Of a stretch of DNA of 45,536 bases, positions 15,738 to 25,373 are shown one piece after another. This DNA comes from Vallitalea sp. Lineage in GTDB: Bacteria; Bacillota; Clostridia; Lachnospirales; Vallitaleaceae. The stretch is taken from NCBI GenBank assembly GCA_025210235.1, contig JAOASG010000058.1:1-45536 (forward strand). Direction: 5' to 3'. Made by a program: the position numbers and the translations under genes. Position 1 is the first letter of the stretch. Each line of letters starts with the position of its first letter. The notes beneath the pieces were generated by a model, which ran no database searches, was not told the origin of the DNA, and was given only the letters and a program-made list of their open reading frames with translations.

Positions 15738-15775
15738 TTAATCAAATTAAATAATAAGCAATAAAAATAAAAAAA

Positions 15776-15818
15776 ATTGGTATCTAAAACATTATGCTTT
15801 AGATACCAATTTTTTTAT
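15776..15818 (+). terminator. Strong terminator ending the ula-ptsI unit
   Basis: ATTGGTATCTAAA (15776-15788) and TTTAGATACCAAT (15798-15810) form a perfect 13-pair stem, followed by TTTTTTATTTTT. Confidence 0.88.
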
Positions 15819-15853
15819 TTTTGTGCAAAATACACATAAGTATAGCGCTGTAA

Positions 15854-15912
15854 AATACATTGTGTATTTATTATTAACATTTATTGACCGAAAAACATAA
15901 TAATGTTATTAT
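15854..15912 (+). promoter_or_regulatory. Promoter and candidate operator of the deoC-ABC unit
   Basis: TTGACC (15884-15889) and TATTAT (15907-15912) are separated by 17 bp. A palindrome AATACA-TTG-TGTATT lies just upstream at 15854-15868 and differs from the SorC-type operators. This second sugar module may therefore be controlled separately. Confidence 0.6.
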
Positions 15913-15958
15913 AAATATACAAATAAATCTTAAGCGTATTACATGTGGAGGTGAAAAA

Positions 15959-16693
15959 ATGACTAGATTAAGTACTCAAGAAATTCCAAGATTAATTGAT
16001 ATTAGTGCTGTTAGAACAGATGTCACATTAGATGAAGTTAATGAGATAGTAAGAATTGCAAAAAAATATAACTTTATTTGTACCTTTGTAATGCCTTGTT
16101 TTACAGATATATTAATTAATCAACTAAAAAATGATAGTGATATCTTAGTTGGAGGGGTAGTTGGTTTTCCTTCAGGAGCTGATTTAACTAAAACTAAAGT
16201 TGATACTACATTAAACATGATTAAAGCTGGTTGTAATGAAATCGATATGGTGATTAATGTTGGAGCTTTAAAATCTTCACAATATGACTTGGTATATGAA
16301 GATATAAAAGCAGTTGTTGATGCAGCAAAAGATATTCCTGTTAAGGCTATTATAGAAATAGCATATCTTACAGATGATGAAATAAGAATAGCAAGTAGAT
16401 TAGCAGTAAAAGCTGGAGTTACTTATGTAAAAACTGGAACAGGATGGGCATCAAAACCTTCAACGGTAGAAACAGTAAAAATTATTAAAGAAGAAGTTAA
16501 AGATAAAGCTTTAATTAAGGTAGCAGGAGGAGTGAGAACATTAGCTACACTTGAAGAAATGTATGATGCAGGAGCAAGGAGATTTGGTATAAGTATGACC
16601 TCAGCACTTAATATATTAAGAGAGGCATATAAAAGAGAAGGTTTAACATTTGATACATATACTGATGTTGAGTTGAAAGTTAATAATTACTAA
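15959..16693 (+). CDS. deoC: Deoxyribose-phosphate aldolase (DeoC family)
   Basis: The 244-residue TIM-barrel aldolase has the Schiff-base Lys158 in YVKTGTGW and the second conserved Lys187 in IKVAGGVRT. It also has EIDMVINVGALKS with the catalytic Asp and VVGFPSGAD near the front. DeoC cleaves 2-deoxy-D-ribose 5-phosphate to glyceraldehyde 3-phosphate and acetaldehyde. Some homologues act on other phosphorylated deoxy-sugars. The start is the ATG at 15959 after TGGAGGTG; upstream in-frame codons lie in the promoter region. It is the first gene of the unit with an ABC importer, a dehydrogenase and a sugar kinase. Confidence 0.88.
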   Translation: MTRLSTQEIPRLIDISAVRTDVTLDEVNEIVRIAKKYNFICTFVMPCFTDILINQLKNDSDILVGGVVGFPSGADLTKTKVDTTLNMIKAGCNEIDMVINVGALKSSQYDLVYEDIKAVVDAAKDIPVKAIIEIAYLTDDEIRIASRLAVKAGVTYVKTGTGWASKPSTVETVKIIKEEVKDKALIKVAGGVRTLATLEEMYDAGARRFGISMTSALNILREAYKREGLTFDTYTDVELKVNNY

Positions 16694-16943
16694 AAATTTA
16701 TTACATTTACAAAATAATTATCTGTTAAAGTTATACAATGAATTATCATTAGGGAAGGCATTTTAATTGTATTGGTTAAAAATAGTAAGTAATATTTTAG
16801 AGGATTTCCATAATTTGATAATTTAATTTTATATACATATCTTACATTCGTATCTAGCCGATTTAATAAAAACAATTATACTAACCCACTTATGAAATTC
16901 TCTAAATTTAATATTTATATAATAAAAATTTGGAGGGATTACG

Positions 16944-18026
16944 ATGAAAAAATTACTATCTTTATTACTTGTTGCTATGCTAACAGTATTTGCTGTAGGT
17001 TGTTCTGTTGAAGAACCAACTTCTACAAAAGATACAAATAAAGGGGAAGAAAAAAAGAAATCTTCAGGTGCAACAAAAGTAGGTAATAAAAAGCCTGAGG
17101 ATATGGTTTTTGCAATATCTCTTGGATGGATGGAAAATGAATCTGGACAACGACAAAAATATGCTTTTGAAACAGCAATTAAAGAATTGGGTGGTACATA
17201 TTCAATAGTTGATGCAAACTATGATGCAAAAAAACAATCAGAACAGATTGAAGCTTTTATTGAAGCAAAACCAGATGCATTATTTATTACACCTTCAGAC
17301 CCAGTTGGTATCAGTGAAGCTGTTAAACATGCAATAGATGCTGGTATTCCTGTTTTTTGTTCAGATGGATTTGTTCCAGGAGCTGCTGTAACAACTACAG
17401 TTGCATTTGATAACTTTGCAGGTGGAGCATGGACAATGGAGCAAATATGTCAAGCGCTTAATGGAGAAGGTAAAATAGCAATAATTGACTTACCATGTAA
17501 TGAAGGTTGGGATGCAAGAGGTCAAGGTGCTAACTGGACATTACAACAATATCCAGATATTGAAATAGTACAACATTGGTCATGGGATTCAACAGGAGCA
17601 GTAACACCACGTATGGCAATAGATAATATGCTTACTGCTTGTCCAAACGAAGGAGATTTAGATGCAATTTGGTGCGCTTGGGATGGAGCTGTATTTGAAG
17701 GAATTCAAGCGGTTAAAGCAGCTGGTAGAGAAGAAATATTGTTTACAGGTTCTGATGGTGGAGAACATTGTTTTGAAGTAATGAAGCAATCACCAAACTT
17801 TATCGGAACTGTTGGAGAATCAGTTTATACAATGGCTTATCAATGTGTATTTTATGCTCATCAATATTTGCGTGGAGAAGCGGTTCCTCGTGTAGTAATG
17901 GCACCTGGTATTGGAATTACACGCCAAATGATTTTAGATGTTAAAGTACCACAAGATTGGAATGGTATAGGCGATTATGATATTCCTGGTAATTTCAAAA
18001 AAATTGGTTGGGTACCAACAATCTAA
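16944..18026 (+). CDS. Sugar ABC transporter substrate-binding lipoprotein (RbsB-like)
   Basis: The 360-residue protein starts with a lipoprotein signal peptide ending in FAVGC, with Cys20 as the lipidated residue. A short Lys/Ser-rich linker follows. The rest is a periplasmic-binding-protein type 1 fold, with KKQSEQIEAFIEAKPDALFI and TPSDPVGISEAVKHAIDAGIP as RbsB-family signatures. It binds a sugar outside the cell and delivers it to the permeases encoded at 19723 and 20736. Several surface Trp residues (HWSWDS, WCAWDG) may stack on the ligand. A hairpin terminator follows before the ATPase gene, which usually gives the binding protein higher expression. Confidence 0.87.
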   Translation: MKKLLSLLLVAMLTVFAVGCSVEEPTSTKDTNKGEEKKKSSGATKVGNKKPEDMVFAISLGWMENESGQRQKYAFETAIKELGGTYSIVDANYDAKKQSEQIEAFIEAKPDALFITPSDPVGISEAVKHAIDAGIPVFCSDGFVPGAAVTTTVAFDNFAGGAWTMEQICQALNGEGKIAIIDLPCNEGWDARGQGANWTLQQYPDIEIVQHWSWDSTGAVTPRMAIDNMLTACPNEGDLDAIWCAWDGAVFEGIQAVKAAGREEILFTGSDGGEHCFEVMKQSPNFIGTVGESVYTMAYQCVFYAHQYLRGEAVPRVVMAPGIGITRQMILDVKVPQDWNGIGDYDIPGNFKKIGWVPTI

Positions 18027-18049
18027 TAAATTATCTGCAAAATATTTAA

Positions 18050-18088
18050 AGAGAGGTAATATGGCAATATGTATGCCTCTCTTTTATA
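18050..18088 (+). terminator. Partial terminator between binding protein and ATPase genes
   Basis: AGAGAGG (18050-18056) pairs with CCTCTCT (18076-18082), followed by TTTATATTTT. It is probably leaky, letting reduced transcription continue into the ABC genes. Confidence 0.65.
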
Positions 18089-18192
18089 TTTTTATATTAA
18101 AGTTCTAGTAATTTAGTATGTTTTTATAAAGACCTCTATTAAAATATGAGGATACAATAGAAATTTAGTAAAGACATAGGAGGTGCAAGTTA

Positions 18193-19698
18193 ATGAGTGA
18201 CTATCGTTTGGAAATGAGAGGAATTGTTAAAGAATTCTCATCCCTAAGAGCACTTAATAATGCTAGCTTTAAACTTAAAAAAGGAGAAGTGCATGCGTTA
18301 CTTGGTATCAATGGTGCTGGTAAGTCTACGTTGATTAAAGTTCTATCTGGTGTATACCAAAGAGAAGAAGGAGATGTTTTAATAGATGATAAAGAAGTAG
18401 AAATAAATAGTCCTAATGATGCCATAAAAGCTGGAATTGCTACTGTTTATCAAGATCCTCAGATGATAACATCTTTCACAGGATATGAAAATATATTTCT
18501 TGGTTGTGAAAGTGAAAAAAAAGGTGCATTTGCACGTTTTAATAAAAAGGAAATGAGAAAAAAAGGAAAAGAACTGCTAAAAGAGTTTCCATTAGAAATA
18601 GATTTGGATAAACCTATTTTTAAATTAAGTGCTGTAGAAAAAGAAATAATTGCAGTACTTAGAGCATTATCAAAACGTTCAAATATACTTATTTTAGATG
18701 AACCTACATCAATATTAACAGAAAAAGAAAAACATATACTATTTGATTTGGTCAATATGTTAAAGAAAAAAGGTGTATCAATAATATATATTACCCATCA
18801 TCTCGATGAAGTGAGTGAAATATGTGATACCATGACTATATTTAGAAATGGAGAAAATGTCGCAACTCTTCCAGTTCAAAAAGGAATGATAAATACAGAA
18901 TATATTGCAGAGCTAATGCTTGGTAAAAAATTAGAGGCAATCTACCCCCCAAAAGCTGTTTTGAAAAGTGAAACAAGTATATTAGAAGTTAAAGAACTTG
19001 AGCTTGAAAGTAAATTTGAAAATATTAGTTTTACGGCTAAAAAAGGTGAGATTCTAGGAATATTTGGATTGGTAGGATCTGGTATTGATGAATTATCAAA
19101 GGTACTATTTGGAGCAATGCTAAAATCTAATGGGAATATATTAATAAACGGTAACAAAGTGAATGTTTCAAGTCCAGATAAAGCTATTTATAATGGAATA
19201 TTTTTAGTTCCAGGTGATCGTAGACATGAAGGACAAATAGGAGATCAGACAATTTCAACAAACTTAACTCTATCTAAATTAGAGAAAATTACAAACAAAA
19301 TTAATTTGGTTAATACAAAACAAGAAGTAATGGAATCAAAAGAACTTGTAAATAAGTTGCAAATTGCAACAACAGGCATTGATAAAAAAGTAAGATTATT
19401 ATCTGGAGGGAATCAACAAAAAGTAGTTATAGGTAAAGGATTATTTACAGACGCAAAAGTATATATTTTTGCAGAACCAACAGTAGGAGTAGATGTAGGA
19501 GCAAAAGCAGGTATATATGAAATAATGAGAGAATTGTCAAAGGACTCTGCGGTAGTAGTTATCTCTTCTGACTGTGAAGAAGTATTAGGGATGGCTGATC
19601 GTATAATGGTAGTTAATCAAGGTAGAATTTCTCTTGAATGTATGGCTGGGGATACTAATTTAAATAATATGCTGGTTCATGCAATTTCAGCTAGTTAA
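18193..19698 (+). CDS. Sugar ABC transporter ATP-binding protein (RbsA/MglA-like)
   Basis: The 501-residue protein has two ATPase cassettes, as usual for carbohydrate importers of the CUT2 class. The first has Walker A GINGAGKST near residue 38 and Walker B ILILDEPTS, but its signature is LSAVEKE instead of the usual LSxGQxQ. The second lacks a classical Walker A (GLVGSGIDELSK) but has an intact LSGGNQQKVVIGKGL signature and AEPTVGVD. Degeneracy of one site is common in this family, though the first signature here is more diverged than usual. The start follows AGGAGGTG. It works with the two permeases directly downstream. Confidence 0.88.
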   Translation: MSDYRLEMRGIVKEFSSLRALNNASFKLKKGEVHALLGINGAGKSTLIKVLSGVYQREEGDVLIDDKEVEINSPNDAIKAGIATVYQDPQMITSFTGYENIFLGCESEKKGAFARFNKKEMRKKGKELLKEFPLEIDLDKPIFKLSAVEKEIIAVLRALSKRSNILILDEPTSILTEKEKHILFDLVNMLKKKGVSIIYITHHLDEVSEICDTMTIFRNGENVATLPVQKGMINTEYIAELMLGKKLEAIYPPKAVLKSETSILEVKELELESKFENISFTAKKGEILGIFGLVGSGIDELSKVLFGAMLKSNGNILINGNKVNVSSPDKAIYNGIFLVPGDRRHEGQIGDQTISTNLTLSKLEKITNKINLVNTKQEVMESKELVNKLQIATTGIDKKVRLLSGGNQQKVVIGKGLFTDAKVYIFAEPTVGVDVGAKAGIYEIMRELSKDSAVVVISSDCEEVLGMADRIMVVNQGRISLECMAGDTNLNNMLVHAISAS

Positions 19699-19722
19699 AG
19701 ATACAAAATAGGAGGTTGAATT

Positions 19723-20733
19723 ATGGGAGACACTAAAAAACAATTTCGTATAAGTGATGAGCTATTCTCAATTATTATATTTTTTGTGTTATTTGCAATA
19801 GTTTTTTTTGTATTTTCTTCAATTAGTAAAGATTTTTTAAGTACAAGAAATATTATTAATATATTAAAGCATGTATCCATTACAGCAATAGCAGCTTTAG
19901 GACTAACTTTTGTTATTTCTGTTGGTCATAGTGATATATCTTTTTATATGACAGCTTGTTTTTCTGCAATGTTTATGGCTTGGTTAATATCTAAAGGATT
20001 ATCTCCAATTATTTGTATAATTGCAGGATTGCTTGGGGGTGCTTTTTGGGGAACTATATCAGGTTTAGCAGTAGGTAAATTTAAGTTGCCTGATATTATT
20101 TCAACTATTGCAATAGGATCTATTGCATTTGGAGCCGCTTATTTATTTAGTGATGGTGCTTTTATATATAAAAATTTCTTAAGTTCAGGAATAGGTTTAC
20201 TTAATGAAGCAAAAGTGATTGGTATACCTTTACCAGTTATTATTATGTTGGTTCTATACATTTGTGCATATATACTTATGGAAAAATCAAAATATGGTAG
20301 ATACTTTTATGCTACTGGTTCCAATAAGATATCTGCATTTTTTTCTGGAATAAAAGTTAATAAAGTAATAGTTATTGCATTTATAACTTGTGGTATACTT
20401 GCTGCAATATCTACTATGATTACTACAGCGGCACAGGGAAATGGAAATGTTAAATCAGGACTTAACTTATTAATGCCTTGTTTTTCAGCTGTTTATATTG
20501 GTTCTTCTGTGTTTAAGAAACCAAGTGTAATTGGTACTTTTTTTGGAGCAGTCTTTATTTCCATGATGCTTAATGGATTTACATTAATAAATGTCCCATA
20601 TTATTATGGAGATTTAGTCATTAGCGTTGTATTAGTTGTAGCGATATTATTCTCGAAAATTCAAATTTCTAGTGGAGTTAAATACAAAAAGAGAAAATCA
20701 AATAAAATAGATAACAAAAAGGCGGTGGCTTAA
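19723..20733 (+). CDS. Sugar ABC transporter permease (RbsC-like), first subunit
   Basis: The 336-residue membrane protein has about eight to ten hydrophobic segments and the CUT2 permease motifs AALGLTFVISVGHSDIS near residue 60 and YFYATGSNKISAFFSGIKVNKV near 190. It should form a heterodimeric channel with the next gene product, two bases downstream. The C-terminus is a long basic tail (KYKKRKSNKIDNKK). It lies 24 bp after the ATPase gene. Confidence 0.88.
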   Translation: MGDTKKQFRISDELFSIIIFFVLFAIVFFVFSSISKDFLSTRNIINILKHVSITAIAALGLTFVISVGHSDISFYMTACFSAMFMAWLISKGLSPIICIIAGLLGGAFWGTISGLAVGKFKLPDIISTIAIGSIAFGAAYLFSDGAFIYKNFLSSGIGLLNEAKVIGIPLPVIIMLVLYICAYILMEKSKYGRYFYATGSNKISAFFSGIKVNKVIVIAFITCGILAAISTMITTAAQGNGNVKSGLNLLMPCFSAVYIGSSVFKKPSVIGTFFGAVFISMMLNGFTLINVPYYYGDLVISVVLVVAILFSKIQISSGVKYKKRKSNKIDNKKAVA

Positions 20734-20735
20734 GA

Positions 20736-21713
20736 ATGAATGTATTAAAAAAAATGTTTAAAGCAGAATCTAGTTTATTATGGATAATAGCAATTGTTTG
20801 TATTGTATTTTCTATTAAGTCCCCAGTATTTAGTAACCCGTCAAATTTACTTGAGATACTTCGCCAATGTAGTACTAGTGCTATATTAATTCTAGGTGTT
20901 ACATGGGTTATATCAACAGGAGAAATGGATGCATCTTTTCCTGATATTGCTGCCTTATCAAGTATGATCACAGCTTTATTAATTAGAAATGGAATGAATT
21001 TTGAGATGGCTGCTTTAATAGCAATTGTATTATGTACATTATTTGGAGTATTAACAAGTATACTTGTTGTTAAATTTAAATTCCAATCACTTATTGCCAC
21101 TATAGCTGTATCAGGGATAGCCAAAGCTATTGCAGCAATAATAGGGAAAGGAATGCCACTTAATGTTTCAAATATTAGAGGAAGTATTGTTTATAAATTG
21201 GTTTGGGGAAAAGTTGCTGGTATACCCACTTTATTTATATTAGCAGTAATACTATATTTGATTTGTTTGTTTATTCAAGAAAAAACTGTATTTGGTCAAC
21301 ATGTATATGCCATTGGAGAGAATCGTCAAGCCGCAAAAGAAGCAGGTATAAGTGAAAAAAGAATATTAAGTAGTCTTTTTGTTTTCTCAGCTTTGTTTGC
21401 GGCAATAGGTGGAATAATAATGATGGGAGTATTACAATCAGGGCAACCAAAACTAGGTTCATCATTTTTCTTAGATGGATTTACAGCAGTATTTCTAGGA
21501 GCAGTAGTAATTAAATTAGGTAAACCTAATGTAATTGGAACACTTATAGGATCCATTTTACTAGCTATACTAGTCAATGGGTTAACGTTATTAGGTTCAA
21601 CATCATTTATGTCACAAATAATTAAAGGTGTTTTATTGTTACTTGGAGTTGCAATAGTAAATATTTCTAAAAGTAAACAAAAAGGAAAGGTAGGTAGATT
21701 ATCGTATGAATAA
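20736..21713 (+). CDS. Sugar ABC transporter permease (RbsC-like), second subunit
   Basis: The 325-residue polytopic protein contains the same family motifs: LGVTWVISTGEMDASFPDIAA and VYAIGENRQAAKEAGISEKR, plus FLDGFTAVFLGAVVIKLGKPNVIGT. Two different permeases with one ATPase are normal for CUT2 importers. Its last eight bases overlap the start of the alcohol dehydrogenase gene, so transport and metabolism are translationally linked. Confidence 0.88.
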   Translation: MNVLKKMFKAESSLLWIIAIVCIVFSIKSPVFSNPSNLLEILRQCSTSAILILGVTWVISTGEMDASFPDIAALSSMITALLIRNGMNFEMAALIAIVLCTLFGVLTSILVVKFKFQSLIATIAVSGIAKAIAAIIGKGMPLNVSNIRGSIVYKLVWGKVAGIPTLFILAVILYLICLFIQEKTVFGQHVYAIGENRQAAKEAGISEKRILSSLFVFSALFAAIGGIIMMGVLQSGQPKLGSSFFLDGFTAVFLGAVVIKLGKPNVIGTLIGSILLAILVNGLTLLGSTSFMSQIIKGVLLLLGVAIVNISKSKQKGKVGRLSYE

Positions 21714-22887
21714 ATTTGAATATTATAATCCTGTTAAGGTTATGTTCGGAGAGGATGCAGTTGAACAAATAGGAGTTCAAGCAAAAGAATATGGAAAAAA
21801 AGTAATGATTGTATCTTATACAGATATTTCATTTTATGGAAATTTATTTGACCGTATTCACTTGTTACTAAATGAACAAGGCATAGATTATATTGATTTT
21901 TTAGAAGTTACAGCGAATCCTACACTTAAACAAGCGAGAAAAGGTATAGAAATTTGTAAAAAAGAAGAAGTAGATTTAATTATTGGTATTGGTGGCGGTA
22001 GTGCGATGGACTGTGCAAAAGTTATTGCTGCAGGTGTCAATTATAATGCCGGAGATATTGTTAACATGATTGCATTTAGTCATAGTGACAGTTCACAGAT
22101 TCCTCCAACTAATGCATTACCAACAATAATGATTCCTACTCTACCAGCCACAGGAAGTGAGATGAATCCAACAGCTGTAATTACTGATGAAATAACTCAT
22201 AAAAAATCATATGTTTGGGCTCCAGAATGTCTTTATCCAAAAGTTGCTATAATTGATCCAAAACTTACTGTTAGTCTGCCAATATATCAAACAGCTTGTG
22301 GAGCCATAGACACTATAGCTCATGTTCTTGAATCTTATTTTAATGGAGGAGAGGGGAATCTTGACTTACAAGACCGTATGCAAGAAGGTGTAATTAGGAC
22401 GGTTCTTGACAATATTTCCAATGTCATAACTAATCCAAGTGATACACAAACTAGAGGAGTAATGCAATGGGCCGCAGCAATTGCATTAAATGGATGGGTA
22501 CTTTCGGGAACGTATACTTGGGCTCCTATGCATCAAATGGGCCATGTTTTAAGTGCTAGATATAACGCTACTCATGGAGCTACACTTGCAACTATGATAC
22601 TTGCTTGGATGCGATATTTCGTTAGTAGAGATGATAATAAACGTTACATACAGTTTGCTGATCGTATATATGAAAAATCTTTATCTGATTCTGCTGATGA
22701 TTTAGAAAAATTATTAAACGAAGTTGGGGTACAAACACATATATCTGAATTTGGTGTTAGTAAAAGTGATATAGATTTACTGGTGGATGACGTTGTAAGT
22801 ATAAGCTTTGGTAATAACGAGATGCTTGCAAGTGTACCACCAATATCTAAAGAAGATGTAAGAAAAATATATGAAATAGCACTATAA
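21706..22887 (+). CDS. Iron-containing alcohol dehydrogenase
   Basis: The 393-residue protein belongs to the group III iron-type dehydrogenases (BDH/YqhD branch). It has the NAD(P)-binding GIGGGSAMDCAKVIA at about 96-110, PTLPATGSEMNPTAVIT, and metal ligands including Asp in CGAIDTIAHVLESY and His residues in HQMGHVLSARYNATHGA. These enzymes reduce aldehydes or ketones to alcohols. In this operon a fitting job is to reduce the aldehyde released by the DeoC aldolase, but the true substrate is not shown by sequence. It overlaps the permease gene by eight bases. Confidence 0.87.
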   Translation: MNKFEYYNPVKVMFGEDAVEQIGVQAKEYGKKVMIVSYTDISFYGNLFDRIHLLLNEQGIDYIDFLEVTANPTLKQARKGIEICKKEEVDLIIGIGGGSAMDCAKVIAAGVNYNAGDIVNMIAFSHSDSSQIPPTNALPTIMIPTLPATGSEMNPTAVITDEITHKKSYVWAPECLYPKVAIIDPKLTVSLPIYQTACGAIDTIAHVLESYFNGGEGNLDLQDRMQEGVIRTVLDNISNVITNPSDTQTRGVMQWAAAIALNGWVLSGTYTWAPMHQMGHVLSARYNATHGATLATMILAWMRYFVSRDDNKRYIQFADRIYEKSLSDSADDLEKLLNEVGVQTHISEFGVSKSDIDLLVDDVVSISFGNNEMLASVPPISKEDVRKIYEIAL

Positions 22888-22917
22888 TCATATTAGTATT
22901 TCAAGGGAGGTATAATA

Positions 22918-23793
22918 ATGAAGGTAAACGAGGTATTATATCAAGGAATGAAAGGTATTGAATTGGTGACAAGTAAGTTAAGAATAGTAATTATTACGGA
23001 AATTGGACCACGTATTGCTTTTTTTGGAACTATTGATGGAGAAAATTTACTATATTGGGATCCTGAAGGTATGGAATATGATGACTGGAAATTATATGGT
23101 GGACATAGAGTTTGGATTACTAGACCGGGAGCAGATGAATCACAGGATACATATTTAGCTGATAATGATGAATGTGAATATACTATTAAAGATAATGGAG
23201 TAGATGTTTGTAGTCCTATTAATCCTATTATGAAGACAAAAAGAGGTATAAAAATAGATTTTGTTAGTGAAAACGAATTACAAGTAACAAATTATATAAC
23301 TAATTGTGGATGTATGCTTTATTCTGGTGGTGTATGGTCCCCTACGTGTACTAAACCTAGGGATGGAGTTGTCTATGGTATACCATTGGGAGATGACTCT
23401 TTGTCATGGGATATTGTAAAGATTGTTATTCCACGAAAATTTGCTGGGAACACAGTAAGAATAGATGATCCTCAAATAACTTATAATAGTAAATATATGA
23501 TTATTAATCCTATGGGTGTAATAACTAAGAGAGCTGTATATGCTCCAGAAGGTAAAATTATTATGTCTTGGCCTGAAGAAAATATTAGTTTTATAAAAAG
23601 TAGTAAATGTATACGTAATGGGAATTATCCACTTGGAGGATGTAATATTGCTGTATTTGTTGGTCAGGATAATTTTATGGTAGAAATGGAAACTTTTTCA
23701 GAAGAGAAAACGATACTACCAAGTGAGACTATAGAAAATAATGAAATATGGAAGATTATTAATGAGGCTATACATTTTGATGATAAAAATTAA
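22918..23793 (+). CDS. Galactose-mutarotase-fold protein (DUF4380-like)
   Basis: The 291-residue protein begins with a beta-rich segment containing EIGPRIAFFG, followed by GGHRVWITRPGADESQDTYL. This pattern is shared by mutarotase-superfold proteins of the DUF4380 type. The Arg and His in these motifs would lie in the sugar site. Members occur in carbohydrate operons and are presumed to epimerise or bind sugars; the activity has not been proved for most. It lies between the dehydrogenase and kinase genes and probably conditions the imported sugar for the kinase. The start follows AGGGAGG. Confidence 0.7.
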   Translation: MKVNEVLYQGMKGIELVTSKLRIVIITEIGPRIAFFGTIDGENLLYWDPEGMEYDDWKLYGGHRVWITRPGADESQDTYLADNDECEYTIKDNGVDVCSPINPIMKTKRGIKIDFVSENELQVTNYITNCGCMLYSGGVWSPTCTKPRDGVVYGIPLGDDSLSWDIVKIVIPRKFAGNTVRIDDPQITYNSKYMIINPMGVITKRAVYAPEGKIIMSWPEENISFIKSSKCIRNGNYPLGGCNIAVFVGQDNFMVEMETFSEEKTILPSETIENNEIWKIINEAIHFDDKN

Positions 23794-23833
23794 ATTAGTC
23801 TAATGTAAGGTTCAAAAGGAGGAGAGAAGAGAT

Positions 23834-25363
23834 ATGACCTATATTATTGCTTATGATTTAGGAACTGGTGGTATAAAAGCATCTTTATTTGATATAGACG
23901 GAAAATCATTATCTAGTAGTTTTTTTCCTTGTAGAACATATTATCCAGAAGAAAATTTTCGGGAACAAAAACCTGAAGATTGGTGGAAAAGTGTAGTAAA
24001 TTCTACACGTGATTTGATAAATAAAACAGAAATTGATATAAAAAATATAAAGGCTATTGCAGTATCTGGGCATAGTCTTGGAGCTGTACCAATTGGATAT
24101 AGTGGAGAACTATTAAGTGAATATGTGCCTATTTGGTCAGATAGTAGAGCGACAGAGGAAGCAAATAAATTTTTTAAGATAATATCTGAAAAAGAATGGT
24201 ATGAAAAAACAGGAAATGGATTTCCACCATCTCTATATGCAGTTTTTAAAATAATGTGGTATAAAGAACATTGTAGAGAATTATTTGAAAAAACATGTAA
24301 GTTTATAGGTACAAAAGATTATATTAATTATAAAATGACAGGAATTTTAGCTACTGATTATTCCTATGCTTCAGGTAGTGGTGTTTTTGATCTTAAAAAA
24401 TGGGAGTATGATGAAGAGCTGATAAAAGCATCAGGGATATTAAAGGATAAATTTCCAGACCTATACGAATCTACACATATATTAGGTACAATAAAAGAAA
24501 AGGTAGCAAATGAATTAGGATTACCAAAAACTATAAAAGTAGCATGTGGTGGTGTGGATAATTCATGTATGGCTCTTGGGGCTGGGTGTATTGATGAAGG
24601 TATGTCTTATACTTCATTGGGAACATCTGCTTGGGTAGCAGTAACATCTTCTCAACCAGTAATTGATATAGATAAAAGACCTTATGTTTTTGCTCACTGT
24701 ATTAAAGGAATGTATGCTTCAGCAACAGCTATATTTTCTGCTGGAAACTCTTATAGATGGATTAGAGATAATGTTTGTAAAGACATTGTACAGGTAGAAA
24801 AAAATGGTGGAGTAGATAGTTACGAAAAGATGAATGAATTAGCTAAAACATCACCTATTGGAAGTAAGAAATTAATTTTTAACCCTAGTTTAGCAGGAGG
24901 GTCATCTATTGATGAATCCCAAAACATTAGAGGTGCATATATTGGACTAACTTTAGGTCATACACAAGCTGACTTAATTAGAGCTGGATTAGAAGGAATT
25001 ACTTTAGGACTACAGAATGCATTAGAAGTATTAGAAGCTTATGTAAAACTTGATAATAATATGCTAATTGTTGGTGGAGGAAGTAAAAGTCCATTTTGGA
25101 GGCAGTTATTTGCAGATATCTATAATAAAAATATTCTTTATACGAAAAATGGGCAACAAACAGGTTCCTTAGGTGCTGCAGCGATAGCATTTGTAGGATG
25201 TGGTTTGTGGAAAGATTTTTCATTATTAAAAGAAATTAATACAGATTTATCGATTATAAAACCACAAGAAGAAAATGTTACAAAATATAAAAAGATAAAT
25301 AAAGTATTTAAAAAAGTAGCGAAAATGCAAAGTGAAATTGGAGAAATTTTAGCTAATCTTTAG
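23834..25363 (+). CDS. FGGY-family carbohydrate kinase
   Basis: The 509-residue protein is a sugar kinase of the FGGY family. The N-terminal phosphate motif is YDLGTGGIKASLFD. The catalytic Asp is in ACGGVDNSCMALGAG near residue 242. The ATP-site signatures are SLGTSAWVAV and MLIVGGGSKSPFWRQLFADIYN. It is closest in pattern to xylulokinases, but substrate choice in this family cannot be read from motifs. It is the last gene of the module and is followed by a strong terminator. It should phosphorylate the sugar imported by the ABC system before DeoC cleavage. Confidence 0.85.
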   Translation: MTYIIAYDLGTGGIKASLFDIDGKSLSSSFFPCRTYYPEENFREQKPEDWWKSVVNSTRDLINKTEIDIKNIKAIAVSGHSLGAVPIGYSGELLSEYVPIWSDSRATEEANKFFKIISEKEWYEKTGNGFPPSLYAVFKIMWYKEHCRELFEKTCKFIGTKDYINYKMTGILATDYSYASGSGVFDLKKWEYDEELIKASGILKDKFPDLYESTHILGTIKEKVANELGLPKTIKVACGGVDNSCMALGAGCIDEGMSYTSLGTSAWVAVTSSQPVIDIDKRPYVFAHCIKGMYASATAIFSAGNSYRWIRDNVCKDIVQVEKNGGVDSYEKMNELAKTSPIGSKKLIFNPSLAGGSSIDESQNIRGAYIGLTLGHTQADLIRAGLEGITLGLQNALEVLEAYVKLDNNMLIVGGGSKSPFWRQLFADIYNKNILYTKNGQQTGSLGAAAIAFVGCGLWKDFSLLKEINTDLSIIKPQEENVTKYKKINKVFKKVAKMQSEIGEILANL

Positions 25364-25373
25364 AGATGAAAAA

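Noticed and set aside
15884..15958. N-terminal extension of DeoC from an earlier in-frame start at 15884
   Set aside because: This stretch contains the TTGACC/TATTAT promoter, and the ATG at 15959 has a good GGAGGTG ribosome-binding site.
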